Shown: piece by piece, positions 14,869-27,089 of the stretch
How positions within the stretch are numbered: the first letter of the stretch is position 1
How the letters are laid out: each line of letters starts with the position of its first letter
Assembly (NCBI GenBank): GCA_013399875.1
Contig: VXAZ01008129.1
Coordinates: 226,170 to 290,169, forward strand
Direction: 5' to 3'
Origin: Gymnorhina tibicen
Taxonomy: Eukaryota; Chordata; Aves; Passeriformes; Artamidae
Length of the DNA stretch: 64,000 bases
The notes under the pieces: generated by a model
The model's input: the letters and a program-made list of their open reading frames with translations, nothing else
The model's database searches: none
Told to the model about the DNA's origin: nothing
Made by a program: the position numbers and the translations under genes

Positions 14869-16151
14869 AAGTTACCTGTATGGAATTTAAAAATGCTCTA
14901 TTGTAGAGAGGCTCATTTACAGAGAAAAGTTTTTGAAAGAAAATAGAAATTCTCAAGTGTGGCGCCTTCAGAACATGGGGATGATTGCTTGTGTCTTTTT
15001 CCTTTGATATCAATATATTGGATATCATGTTGAGGAGGAAAGAAAAAGGAAGCAAAGAAAAATTGAAATTATAATTGCAAGTGAAATTACAAGATTTGTT
15101 TTGGAAAAGACATAAGTGCATGATAAGTGTAGGTATGCACCCATTGGTGTGTTTTTTCTAACTGAAATTAAGACTGTAACTCATTCTGTCCTTCAGTGAG
15201 AGCAGTAGTCATTTTAGTACCTTTTTTTTTAATTTTTAGGAGAAAATTACTCTTTCTGTGGTATTCCAGGCTTCCTGATTTGAGAAATATGAGCACTCTT
15301 AATAAAGTATCTTTTATTTTTCTTATTTCTCTATGCATTTAACCTGTTATAATTACTTTACAAAGTCTTAAAGCACCTGTGAAAACCATACAAGTCCTTT
15401 GCTTAAAGAAGTAGGAAAAGGAATGAAGATCTTTGAACTTTCCCTTCTTCCCCAGGGTTATATAAATTCATATAGTGAAATCATGGCCTTTTGAAATCTT
15501 CTTTCCAATCTGTGCAGTGCTATTCATGTAAAGTAAGCTTAGAGATAGCAAAATCTACTTATTGAATGCTTTGTAACTCATTGTAAATCACCAGAAAATA
15601 GGCAAGTTTTTAAGTTCATACTCTACAGATGTTACTATTCCTTTAAAAGGCTTTCTATCATAATCTATTACTGGTTTATAGAGGAATTAATATATCTCGA
15701 GGCACAGAATTTCATCTGTTTTGCTTTCAGTTTATTGTCATTATTCAAGATAGTGGATAGAGCAGATTGCTTTGAAAGATGGCACAGGATGGAATTGCAA
15801 AAATGAAATGCACACAGATACCTGGACTTTGTGTGTTATAACAGACAGATACCTTAATTATTAATTTCCTGATTAAGTAGCTTGGCATATAGAGCAGATA
15901 TCACTCCCAGATAGTTGTATTTAAAATATATGGAAAAGACTGCATTTGTGGACTTACACAATTCCATAGTTAAGAGAGTGAAAGCTCAGGCTGATTTATG
16001 CAACTTTTAAGATGGAGTTGTGGTATGAAGAATACCCAGCTTCTGCAATGATATTTATTTGACATGAACAACTGTTGTACTACATTGGAGTATGTCCAAG
16101 TGAAACACTTTAACCTCACTATGGTGGGGAAAAAAAAAACAAAGGAAAAAA

Positions 16152-16183
16152 ACTGCACATTTGTTAAACTGCACATTTGTTAA
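16152..16183. repeat. Perfect 16-bp tandem duplication
   Basis: The 16-mer ACTGCACATTTGTTAA occurs twice in direct contact with no mismatch, which points to a recent local duplication. Confidence 0.95.
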
Positions 16184-18942
16184 TCGGAAGGAAATAAGTG
16201 TATATTCTGCTTCATTGTATTTAGTGTATTGAATGACAAGGAGTTCAGTAGCATTAAATATACAGTGGAATAGAAATGAAGATCATATCTGAATCTTTTT
16301 AATAACATTTGTACCTATAACTAATGAAGAAGAAATATAATACTAAAATGCAAATAGAAATTCTAATTAAAAGTAGATTTGTGTCAGTGAAAATTTACTG
16401 TCTCTCACAAGGTAACTCTTGACTTAAGCTAATGTAAGAAGAGAGGGGCTTCTCTCATGTTCTGATTTTAACATTCTTGGAATTGAAGTTGCACATAGCA
16501 TAAAGAGTTTCCTCAGTCGGAGGGGAGAAGAGAAAGTCTTTATCAGCAGACAGTGAAATAATAAATTTTATGTGGATTTTTTCCCTTTTCAAACTTCTAA
16601 CTGGTAACAATAATTTGTTCTAAAGGCAGCCTAGCTGCTATTTCACTGTATGTCTGTCTAGAAGAGAAGGAAAGATGTAGCTTTATCTAATCAATGGACT
16701 TATTTCTTTATTTCAGTGAAAGCAAGTAGAGATCTCATGTTTTAAAGATGTTGCTCTTCATTGATCATAAATTTGTGAAGAGTACACTTGCAAATGTGTC
16801 CCAAAGGATTAACAGAATTCAGGTTCTCTACAGAGAATCAGGAATGGCAGTTCTTTTCCATGAGTGACGTTTTTGTCAATAGTGCCTTCACCAGGTGGCC
16901 ACGTGGCTGCTCTTAAGTGTGGTAATGGTAGCTAAAGGTGTAAGATGGATGTTCTGTTCACACCAGTAGAGCTTATTCACATTTCTGAGAGTACGTTTCC
17001 TAGAGCTGCCTCACAGATAGAAATATCTGTGCTGCTATGGGTCCATCCAATGCAGCAAATTGGATGCACAAGGGAATAGGAGGGATTATGCCTTGAAATG
17101 TCTTGTATGCTGCACACTAAGTCTAATATTTGGCAAATAAACCCTTCCTATGTCACTAATTACTTTCAGTAAAAGTAAGTTTATTGAGGATGGAAAGGGT
17201 AGACCTCAAGGGTCTACCAACTGGTAAATTTGCCCTTGTTTACCTTTTAAATCCAGTCTGTGTAGAGGACACTTAAATAAATATATGCATGACAATATTA
17301 AAAGGCTATTAATTGTGTTGAAAGACAATAAAAATCTCGCCTTAGAAACTGGAAATTCAGAATTTCCCAACTCAGAGGTATTTTCCCTGCTCTCCAGGTT
17401 TTGGGGAGATCCTGTTCTGTATAATACCTGCAGCAGGAAAGAGGGGAGGAACTTGAGGCTTTGTGAGGAAGAATAAGGCATGGGGAAGCAATTCAGCATT
17501 GTTGCTTTACTTTGTGATATTGGCTTTTCCTTCCTGAATCCTTGCTACAGAAATAGTGCGTTATGGGCATTGTTGGTACAAGCTGTTGATCTTTTAGCTG
17601 TGACATGTAATCAGGCCTGTGGAACAGTCATTCCCTTACTAGTTTAGCCGTCTGCCAAATTTGAAATGATTAACGCTTTGTAACTGGTTAGATATGGCCC
17701 AAAGACAAAGGAATACTCCACTCCCAGGGTTTTCTCTGATCAATTTCTAAAGCTTTTTCTGAGACAAATATTAGAGCTATAAAAAAAAAACAACCAAATA
17801 TAAACATAGAGCAGAGTAGAAAGTCAGCTTTAACAGAGGGGTGTTAAAATTCTTAAATTTAATATTTAGTTTTTATATAAAGAATAAATTGTAGGTGTTT
17901 AGACTACATATTGCTGATATATAAATTGCAAGGAAAACATTTGGAATAGTCCAAATGCACAATAAATTTACAATTCAATGAAGCACCCTTTTGATTTGAA
18001 CACCAGACCTCCTGACTTTGATTATGCCTTTTCATAGTTAGATTATGATCACAGAGTTAGTTTTATGCAAACTCTGCAATTTCTGTATGAATGCTAGTGA
18101 AATAAATAATACTCAGTATTTACGATTATTAGCAATTTGTGTGTGTAATGGTACAACAATTTTATTTAAAATACATGTTGCTTTATGTGTAAGTCTCAAA
18201 TACACATGCTTTATAGAAAATATTGAAGTTGGTACTGGTACTGTGCAGTATGACCTAAAGTGGTGAATGCTTGGCTAAAGGACTGAATCCTTTCAAAACG
18301 ATCACATTTCACTCCAGCAAAAGTTGAGGCTTTGGTGCAGTTCATTTGTTGGTACTAGTTCTGCAGGCTGCTGTATACCAAAGATGATAATAGAGAAACA
18401 TTGGTTCTGGTTATAAAGCACACAATGATATGTGTGTCTGGGTTTTAACAGGAAGTGGATAGAACTACATCATTCCAAATGGATGAAAAAGAGTGTTCTC
18501 TCAAGACTAGGTAGATGTTCTCTAACAATCAATTGTTCACTTTCCGCTGTGTTGGTTTTTTGAGGATGGCACTGCTCCAACTCTATTTGTTAATTGCTGT
18601 TTTATTTTCTTTCTCTAGCCATTTGTTGTAATGGATTGTGGTTGCTTTTTCAATACAGATGAGAAACAGTAGCAACAGAATTTTGTTCTTGTTCTGTATG
18701 ATGATTATTTTTTGTAATTCCACAGATGTATTTAGTGTAGTGAAAAAGCAAGTGCACAAATTCAGACTTTGTTACAGACTGGAAAGCTGCCTGTCCCATT
18801 TTAGTTCCTTGCTCAGCACTTTCTTTCACAGGAGTATGATACTATAAAGTGAAATGTTTCTATGTCTGTTAGTGCGTGTACAATGGCTTTCAATTTAAAT
18901 GTCGAAGAGGTTCCTGGATATAATTTTCACCCATGAAAAATG

Positions 18943-18985
18943 AAACCAAAAACAAACCAAAACCAAACAAAAACCAAACCCCACA
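18943..18985. repeat. A/C-only low-complexity tract
   Basis: Irregular CCAAAA/AAACAAACC units, purely A and C over about 40 bp on the plus strand. It is the reverse-complement type of the T/G tract at 53.4 kb. Confidence 0.8.
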
Positions 18986-20186
18986 ATCTTTCTTAAGGAA
19001 GCAGTCTATCAATTTGGTCTTTGGGATGGAGACCCTTGCAGCATTTGGTATACTTTGGCATCAAGTAGTTTTCACTGTTTCCTGCTTTCATTGTGTCGAG
19101 GCACATGCAGGAATCTGGGAGACTTCAGAAAGTCTGAATTGAAGAAGGTTGGGTTTTCAAAGAGGGTTTCTGTTCAATTTTTTAGAAGGCAGGACAGCTT
19201 GCACACTTACACCAGCTGATTTACATTGCCAGTGTGAGAATCTATTAGCAGGAGTGAATCCTTGGCAAGAAAATTTGGTTGCTGGCTGGTAGACTGAGAT
19301 TTAGTAGAGGATGGGCAGAGCTTCTGTGGATACATGCCCAGGAATTAACTGTTATCAATAAAAGTTGTAAACTGATATATCGTTCATGTACCTTCCATTA
19401 GAATCAATTACTTTATTTACATTATTTCTGTAATGCACCACTTGATCTCAATTGGGGTAGGCCCTGACACCACTGTAAAAGTGGAGATGCTTCCACTGAT
19501 TTCCGCAGCACAAAACCAAAGCTGCCTTCAACACATCACACTCAAAGAGCACCTCAATAATTAAGTAGGGGGGGGAGCATTTTCTCCTTTGAAGTAAACA
19601 AACAAGGTGCTCATGTTTAAGGAGACATAATGGTCGTGAGGAATCTGGAACCTCCCTATTTGAATACTGTTCTTGAAATTTCCCTATATAAGTGTCAAGC
19701 TGGTTTGCAAGGCTTTGTGTGCCTTTGCAGAATGTTGGATGGAGCCCGTTTTCTCTCCTGATACCTGCAGTGTATCATATGCAAGGATAATTCCAGGTTG
19801 AAAAAATGCTATGAAATCCTTGGATGGCTGAAGCCACATATTTTATGAACCAGTGGATTATCTTGTTGCTGGCAGAAAATGCACGGGGTTTGAGTAGGCA
19901 ACAGTGATTTATTCAGCTAACACTAGGTGCATTGACTTCTGTAGCTGTGTTGACCCCTTTATATCCATATAAAAATGAAGCAGAACCTTGACACTCATAG
20001 TCTTGAAGATTGTCCCTATTCTGTAGTCTCCTATTAATCGAAACTGTCACAGTTTTCAAGGAACGCTGATAATCTAACGTGGCTTCCTGTATGTATAAAA
20101 TAGGTCATTGAGTTTAGCTGAACTAATTTTTCTCAGATACCATAGCCGTTGTATTGTTTTCACTGTTCCACATTTTATATATATAT

Positions 20187-20187
20187 N
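20187..20187. other. Single ambiguous base in a TA run
   Basis: One N follows a (TA)n run (TATATATATATN). It is probably an unresolved or variable-length dinucleotide repeat. Confidence 0.95.
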
Positions 20188-22270
20188 AGAATCAACCACA
20201 TTTCACAGGAAATGTTTCCAGTAGTGAAATGGTCTCTCTGTTGTAAATATGTGTCTTCACACCTGAGTTGATCTGCCTTCATTTTATTTTCCTTTGTGTT
20301 TGGGCCCTGTGTTACCTACCTTATTTCCCTGCTGCATACAGGTACTTTTGTGCTGTGACAGTTTTCCACCTCATTGTTAACTCAGTCATTTTGAATCCTT
20401 TGTAATTTTCTGTGGACTGTATTTTCCAGTTGTTTGGTCACTCTTGCTGATCTTTGTACTTTCTCTAACTTTTCTCATCCTTCATTGTCCCTATTTTTTT
20501 TAAAATTTTATATCCTTCTTCTGTGCAGATTACATTATTAAATGTTAATGTTTAGCTAATAATCTACCAGGAGCATACAAGATCTTTCCAGAGGTATTTA
20601 GACTATTCAGCTTCTTTTAAATTAGAAGGCTCCAATTTCTATTCAGAATACATCTGTGTGTCCTGAAGAGTGACCTGATAAACACTAATATAAAAACAAG
20701 TAGAATTTGGGTACATTATGCAAGATTTTAACTACTGGCTTTTAAAAATGCACATTCAAAGTTCAGCTGTTTCATCTTCGTGTTTTTTTCCTGCATCTCC
20801 TAGGTCAATTAATACACAGATCTCCACCTAATTATCCCTGATTTCCAGTGTGATGTAATCGCTACTAACTTCTGCTGAACTTAGTAGGAGCTATGTCAAG
20901 ATTTTACTGTGGAAATCTTGGACTGATTCTTCAAAAAAAAAATCTCAAACTTAAAAAAAAAAACCCAAACCTCATCAGCTTTAGTCTATCAATGATCAGA
21001 CTGTATTGAATGGTATATTTCTTTATAATGGTTTTATGGCACTTTAATATCTTTCAAGCTAAGAGAAGTAACTAAAATAATATAGATTAATACTACGAAA
21101 ATATATGAGAATGTGTGTTACTTTCTTCCTGAAATCAAATCCCCTGGGGCTTGTTATGTGGTGTTTAAAGTAGCCAATATAGTAAAGGAAATGTTGCTTA
21201 AAACAGATAGCTTGATATATAAATTCACTGTCCCAGTAAAAGTGAAAAGAAGATCCATGAAACATCTGTGCTGTACATACAGAAAAGTCCAGAAAGAGCA
21301 AGTGAGTTTCCTATGAAAGTGTATGTGGAATCCATTAGTGGGTTCAGATGAACTTAATGAGGTAATTTTTTTAATAGACATCAGTATAGATTAGTGTAAC
21401 ATAATTTATATCGGAGAAATAGAAATAAAACAAGTAAATGAGTTGCCATAATATTTTAAAAACATTTACAGTGGTAGGAAACTGCTGAATAATTTTCCTG
21501 TGAAGAAATATAAACAAAGCAAAACAAACATTAGGCATATTTCAAGTGGTACTGAAGAAATTCTGTTTCTGAAGATACTCCATATAAAAGGATACTCATG
21601 GGAGATTTTTAACTACCTGCATCTCTGTTGAGTAGCACTTTCAGCAAATTAGCAAGGAAATTCATAAATTACAGAGTAGTCAGACTTGCTGAATGGAAAG
21701 TAGGGGATCCCAAAAGAGACATCCTTAGTCCATTTCTTGCTGACATGAAAGTGAATGAAAATGGGGGAGATTGGAGGACTATATCATTAGTAACCAAAAA
21801 GTGAGTTCATGTCAGAAAGGAATGCAAGGTACTGATTAAGGCTGGAATTTCAGGAGGAACAGAAGATAACCACAGTGAATAAAGAACAGTGAAAAAGTAA
21901 TGTTAAAATCCAGAATACAGTGTATTTTGCCAGAATGATTAAGAACACAGTGTGTTTTTCTTCAGGTTTAAAAAAGGAGTTCGAGTTAGAACTTTTGGAA
22001 TACCTCAGTTGTGCTGAAGGGATGCTGTGTGAAAGGCCAATATTTAAAGCAGCTTTAATGGGGAAGATGAAATTCAGAATTAGATCATGTGTCAAGAATT
22101 GTAAGTCTCCAAAACTCACTGTGGTTATAAGTACTTAAAATGTGAAGTCAAACATGACAGTTATGAATGGGGTAGGAACACAAATGTGTGGTCTTCAGAA
22201 CAGCTTTTACAGGGATGATTAGCAGACGCTTCAGAACTGAATGAAGGGAATAGGGACATCCTGGAGTAAT

Positions 22271-22754
22271 GTTCCCAGTTCTGGTCAGCAAATTTTAAAA
22301 AAATATGTGGGAAGACTGGAGAGGGTCCCAAGAAGTGCCACAAAGATGAGCAGAAGAGTTGGATGATTTGCCTCATGAGGAAAGACTGAAGCAGTGTAGG
22401 GTCTTTTCTCCCTGGTGAAGAGAAGACTCGGGGGAACCTCATCACAGCGTTGCAGTACTTAAAGGGCAGCTACAAACAGGACAGAGGCTCTTTCTTCACA
22501 GGGACTAACATGGAGAAGACAAGGAGCAACGGGTGCACGTTGTACCAGAAGAGATTTTGTATTGATATAAGGAATAAAGTTGGTAAAATGAGATCAGTCA
22601 CTGGAATAATCCCCCCAGGAACACGGTGGAGTCCCCATTGCTGGAAGTTTTCACGATGCCATTGGACAGGGTGCGAGGTAATCTCAGGCTCCCTTTCCCA
22701 TAAAATATTAGATCAGCTGATCTTCTGAGGCTCCATCCAACCTGGACTTCTAAT
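22271..22754 (+). mobile_element. CR1 LINE 3' fragment (5'-truncated)
   Basis: The sequence follows the 3' part of avian CR1 elements in order. It has the line equivalent to CAGTTCTGG, then GAGGAAAGACTGAAG, then GAACCTCATCACAGCG, then GTGGAGTCCCCATTGCTGGA, then GACAGGGTGCGAGGTAATCT and CTCCATCCAACCTGGACTTCT. The terminal CR1 octamer repeats are decayed. The open frames in this interval (for example 22450-22728 on the plus strand) are incidental. Moderate divergence from the remembered consensus suggests an old insertion. The start is approximate and CR1-derived sequence may extend further left. Confidence 0.85.
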
Positions 22755-23469
22755 GAAAAGCAAATTGGAGAAAGTCTAGGAGAAAATGTTGATTATCAGA
22801 AAGACATTTAAATTTGTCAAGTAATTGTATCATTATAGATCATGGTCTCTGGTGTGTGAAAGGTGCAGTATATGTTTGGCTGAGTTTGGGCATCTAATGC
22901 AGTTAAGAGGCAGTAGAGAAGAACGGGGAGAGAGAGAGAGAAACAGAAAATCCTGATTTCCTAAGGCATCTGTTTTGAAGCATTTCAAATGAGAATGGAA
23001 AGATCACCGTCCAAGGTATTTTGATTATCCATTGTGTTTTGTTATTAATGTGTTTGTTTATAATTATTTGTGCTTAGGACCAAGTATCCAAAATGATATA
23101 TATGAGGGTTGGGGTTTTTTTCCCCTGTGAAATATCTAACTGCTTGCTTTCCTTAATTGGAATATTAGGTTTCATAAATCTTTTTTGGTGATGTAACACC
23201 AAAGTGAACATTTGCCCACAGAAAACTGTGTGATGGGGAAAGGAGTTTTCTGGGCTCTTTTTTTCCAGCAACAGCAAATATTAATTTCTCTGACAGTTAT
23301 TTGGAATGTGTAAAGCAATACAGCACTCCAAGGAAGACCCAACAGCATTCAGGCACAGAAATTGATAGGCTGAGGGAAAAGGTCTGTTTTTTTCCTGAAC
23401 AATAACTATAAATATTTAAAGAGTATAAATGCTAAAGCACAGAAGCACAGGGGGAGTAATGCTATGGGA

Positions 23470-23700
23470 TTACTAAAGTGAAAATTTAGATTGGATGAGT
23501 TTTAGGAAAATATGATTGACAGTGAGAATAGATTATGTAGTGGAGCACTTTCCCAAAGGTATTGGTAAAAGCCCTGTATCAGTCTTCACTGAGCTACTTC
23601 AGAGTAGATTGTATAAAGAAGCAAAAGCTATTCTGCAGGGAAACATGCTGTTCTTGGAGAGCTGTGCTGGAGGACTTAATAGATTTGTTACAAGTAATTT
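23470..23700 (+). mobile_element. Heavily decayed CR1-like LINE tail
   Basis: Several short blocks occur in the order expected of a CR1 3' region: TTTAGATTGGATGAGTTTTA, GGAAAATATGATTGACAGTG, then GTAGTGGAGCACTTTCCCAA, then AGTAGATTGTATAAAGAAGC, and later GGAGGACTTAATAG. Spacing and many positions differ from the consensus I remember, so this would be an old copy, older than the neighbours at 22.3 and 25.8 kb. The borders are estimates. Overlapping plus-strand open frames at 23516-23758 are explained by this remnant. Confidence 0.45.
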
Positions 23701-25760
23701 CTGTGAATCATTTAGAGATGTGTTACGGATTTTTTTCTCATTGAAAGTAGTTCTATAGCATTTCCCACTCACCCTACTCAGTGGATCATAGTAAGTTTGT
23801 GTTCATCACAGACTTAGTAAATCAATATCCCATAACAGTATTTTATATACATTATTCATTATACTTTTGTGAAATAAAATGTTTTAAAGAGGAGAAGGAA
23901 ATCGGGAAGTGTGAAAGATGTAGGATGTTTGTGTTCTGGCAGGGGGAGTGTGTGAGGAGGGAGTTCTGGAAACTTACAGACCCAGTGACGTGATTTCACT
24001 GTGACCTGAGTTTCATCCTTTATTCCTAGTATTTTTCTTCCTACATTTCTAAAATCTGTAAGTTTTCTGGGTACTAATATTGTCTTAAAAGTATATAGCT
24101 TGGAAGGATACAAAGGAAACGATCACAGAAGGTGTCAGGAGTATACTTCCTTAAAAGACATGACCTTCAAAAAGAGCACTTTGTCTCCCGGATTAATATT
24201 TCTTCAAGAACTTGTGGATGCTTTGCGTAGACACAAACTGGACGAAATCATTGGAGACTGGGGAGTGCAGAGGCCCAGAGAACTGGGTCATCACAGGGAG
24301 TTTTTCAAGTATTTCAAGAATTAATTCCTCTTCAATGCATGTAACGTCCTGAATATTTACCTTTGAAACACCAGTGGGAAGGACTCTCATTTGATACTGA
24401 ATAGCCCTTGGTGTTCACAAACTTTTGATGTAGGCCTCGTGCTGTGAAGGCTGGAAGTGATGTATACTGAGTTATCAATTTTGTATTATTCCTTTTCACT
24501 TTCAAGAAATATCTAAGAGGAAGAAATTAAAAGTACTCACGGAGGCCTTTTGGAACCTTGATGTGGACTTGAGCAACATCACCGGTCAATTGTGTCCATG
24601 TCCTTTTCCTTGCTCTTTTTTCCTCTGCCCATGCCAGACTTGGAAATAACTGAATTTCCTGAGCCTCTAGATAGGATGCTTAAAATAATTACCATAAGGA
24701 ATTACTATTACAACATGTTCCTTTTCATTTGTGCCATTCTTATGGAGAGTGTTTGTTTTGTGCTCCAAAGATGGAAAAAGAAATTTTAGTCTTCCTCCCT
24801 CCTCATTCCATTTGCCCAGTATGCATATGTTTTTCAGATGATACAAAGTGCAGGTCAGCTACTGCTTTGTTCATAAATATTCATACCTGTATAGATGGGG
24901 GGGAAAAAAATAAGTGATAGGTTAGCATAAATTAAATATTCAGCACAACTCAGCAACATCAGGATTGAAATGGAAATATGCAAGATACAGGAAAAGCTGT
25001 TCCAAGAAAATGTTTGAAAAGAAAATACTTCTCTACATCTCATCTGTCACTATGTTTGGGGGAAAAAGCCAGAATATTTTGCTCTGTGTGAGATAAGGCA
25101 AATTAAAAAGATTTCAAAATGCAGATGGGATTTCAAGAGCCATCCAATAAACTGACAAAAGTAGCTGGAACCTGGTGAGAAGATTTTGATGAGTCCTGTT
25201 CCTCCAGAATTATAGAACAGAAATTCTCAAAATGTCATTTTCCCGGATGCTGTAAGGCTGCAAACCTGGTTTGAGAGTGATGTTTAGATGTTTGTTGCCC
25301 ATATTCTCTACTTCTTTAGTCAAGATTCTCTTTCCCTTACTGGAAAGACTGGAAATCTTTTTTAGGTTGTTTAATTCAAAACCATTGAGAGTAAGTGGAC
25401 TCTGTTCCTGTGATTTCTTGTACTTGGACTAGGGATACATTATCTTAGCAACAGCCATTTGATGATGTATTATACTAACAGATAAGATCATAAAGTTCTG
25501 TGAGAACATATTACTGTAATGCATCATCAGAGTCCAGAACTGGCTGGTAAAATCAACAAGCATGAACACCTAGATGTCAGCTTCCTGGTCCTTCCAACCT
25601 TTGCTCACAAGATACACTCACTTACCACTGCTATTATGATACTTGTTTCTGTTGGAGAAATGTCTGGTAAATCTGTCAGGAGCTGGCAGATTTGTTCTGT
25701 GCTTTTTCAGCTGAGACTTTGCTTTTAGGAACACACACAAACGTAATTTGAGTATGAGAA

Positions 25761-26030
25761 AATGGCATGAAGCTGTGTCAGAGGAGGTTTAGGTTGGGTA
25801 TCAGGAAAAAGTTCTTCACCCAGAGGGTGGCTGAGCACTGGAACAGGCTCCCCAGGGCAGTGGTCACAGCACCAGCCTGACAGAGTTCAAAAAGGGTTTG
25901 GACAATGCTTTTGGGTACATGGAGTGAGGACTATTTAGACTATTTTGACTCTTGGGGTGTTCTGTGCAAGGCTAGGAGTTGACTCCTTGATCCTGATGGG
26001 TCCCTTCCAACTCAGCATATTCTGTGATAA
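25761..26030 (+). mobile_element. CR1 LINE 3' fragment (5'-truncated)
   Basis: This is a clear avian CR1 3' end: AGGAAAAAGTTCTTCACCCA, GAGGGTGGCTGAGCACTGGA, ACAGGCTCCCCAGGGCAGTG, then CTTGGGGTGTTCTGTGCAAG, then GGGTCCCTTCCAACTCAGCA and a decayed ATTCTGTGATAA terminus. Only about 270 bp remain, which is the usual 5' truncation of CR1 copies. Around 25920-25953 there is a short local duplication of a GACTATTT/GACTATTTT unit that I do not recall from the consensus. Confidence 0.93.
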
Positions 26031-27070
26031 TTCCTAATAAGACAGGAATTAGATCATTTGATTCTGTTTGTTCTGTTAGGTTTGGGGCTTTTTTAATATA
26101 AAATCTATACTGTTGTAGAGGAAAAAGACCCCACAAAACAAATGTTCTTTCCAAGACTTATTCCAAGGAATTTCATATGGGTAAAAGCAACTAAGGACTG
26201 AGATGCTTCTTTGCCATTTAGATGGTGCATATTTTCCAAGTTTTAACTGGACAGCTTGAAAGCAATGAGACAATAATTATTTCTTTATTTTCGGATAGTA
26301 AAGATTAAATAGATGCTTTAAAATATTTTAATGAACAAGATTCATAGAAATGTAAAAATCCATATGTGCTTATTGAGCCAATTCCAGTATCATCTAATTG
26401 TCAAACTAAAAATACAGTTATTCAACTTTTTTACAATTGTTTCAATATGTTTAGCTGGAAGCTAGGTTGATATTTCCACCAATTTTTCCTAAAACATATT
26501 TAGCATACATTTCATAAGAATCAAAATTATGTTAAAAAAAATCTAAACCAGTTGCTAAGTCAATTACCTAAATATTTTAGTGTTCTAGTGTGCTCAAAAG
26601 AGCACACTTTCATTCAAAAGTCCATAGTCAGTTTTTCAGGTATTTGCAGCTCTAGATACGTATCCAGTCTAAAAAAGTGCTTATTTTGATATCAGCTGAG
26701 AATTGTAGCTTGTAAAAATTTGTTATTTCTTTAGTTACATGTACAGCTCAGACATCTTCAAACTTGCAAATTGTAAGGTTATGCCTAGGAAGAGAACTAT
26801 AAAATAAATTGAAAATTCAGTGAGATGACTTATGTGGTTAAAAGCCTCAGTATTTTGATTCAGCTGTGAAGATGCAAACAAAATTACCAGCACATCTGGC
26901 ACCTTAAAATTTTGCAGAAATCCTTCTTTTGTATCTGTGTTTGGGGGTTCCATTATTATTAGTTTCAAGAACTGAAATGCTGATGCAATCTAGCTGGTGA
27001 GAAAACCTCTGAATCAGAGTATAGTTTCAGCTAAATAAATGTAATGGAGATGAGCAGGAGCACATTTTTC

Positions 27071-27089
27071 TTTTTTTTTTTTTTTTTTT
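27071..27089. repeat. Poly(T) homopolymer (T19)
   Basis: Nineteen consecutive T on the plus strand, flanked by C on both sides. It is probably a length-unstable intronic homopolymer; no repeat body adjacent to it was recognised. Confidence 0.9.

Noticed and set aside
21650..22270. Possible further CR1-derived sequence left of the copy at 22271
   Set aside because: Only vague resemblance; no block could be placed on the element with confidence.
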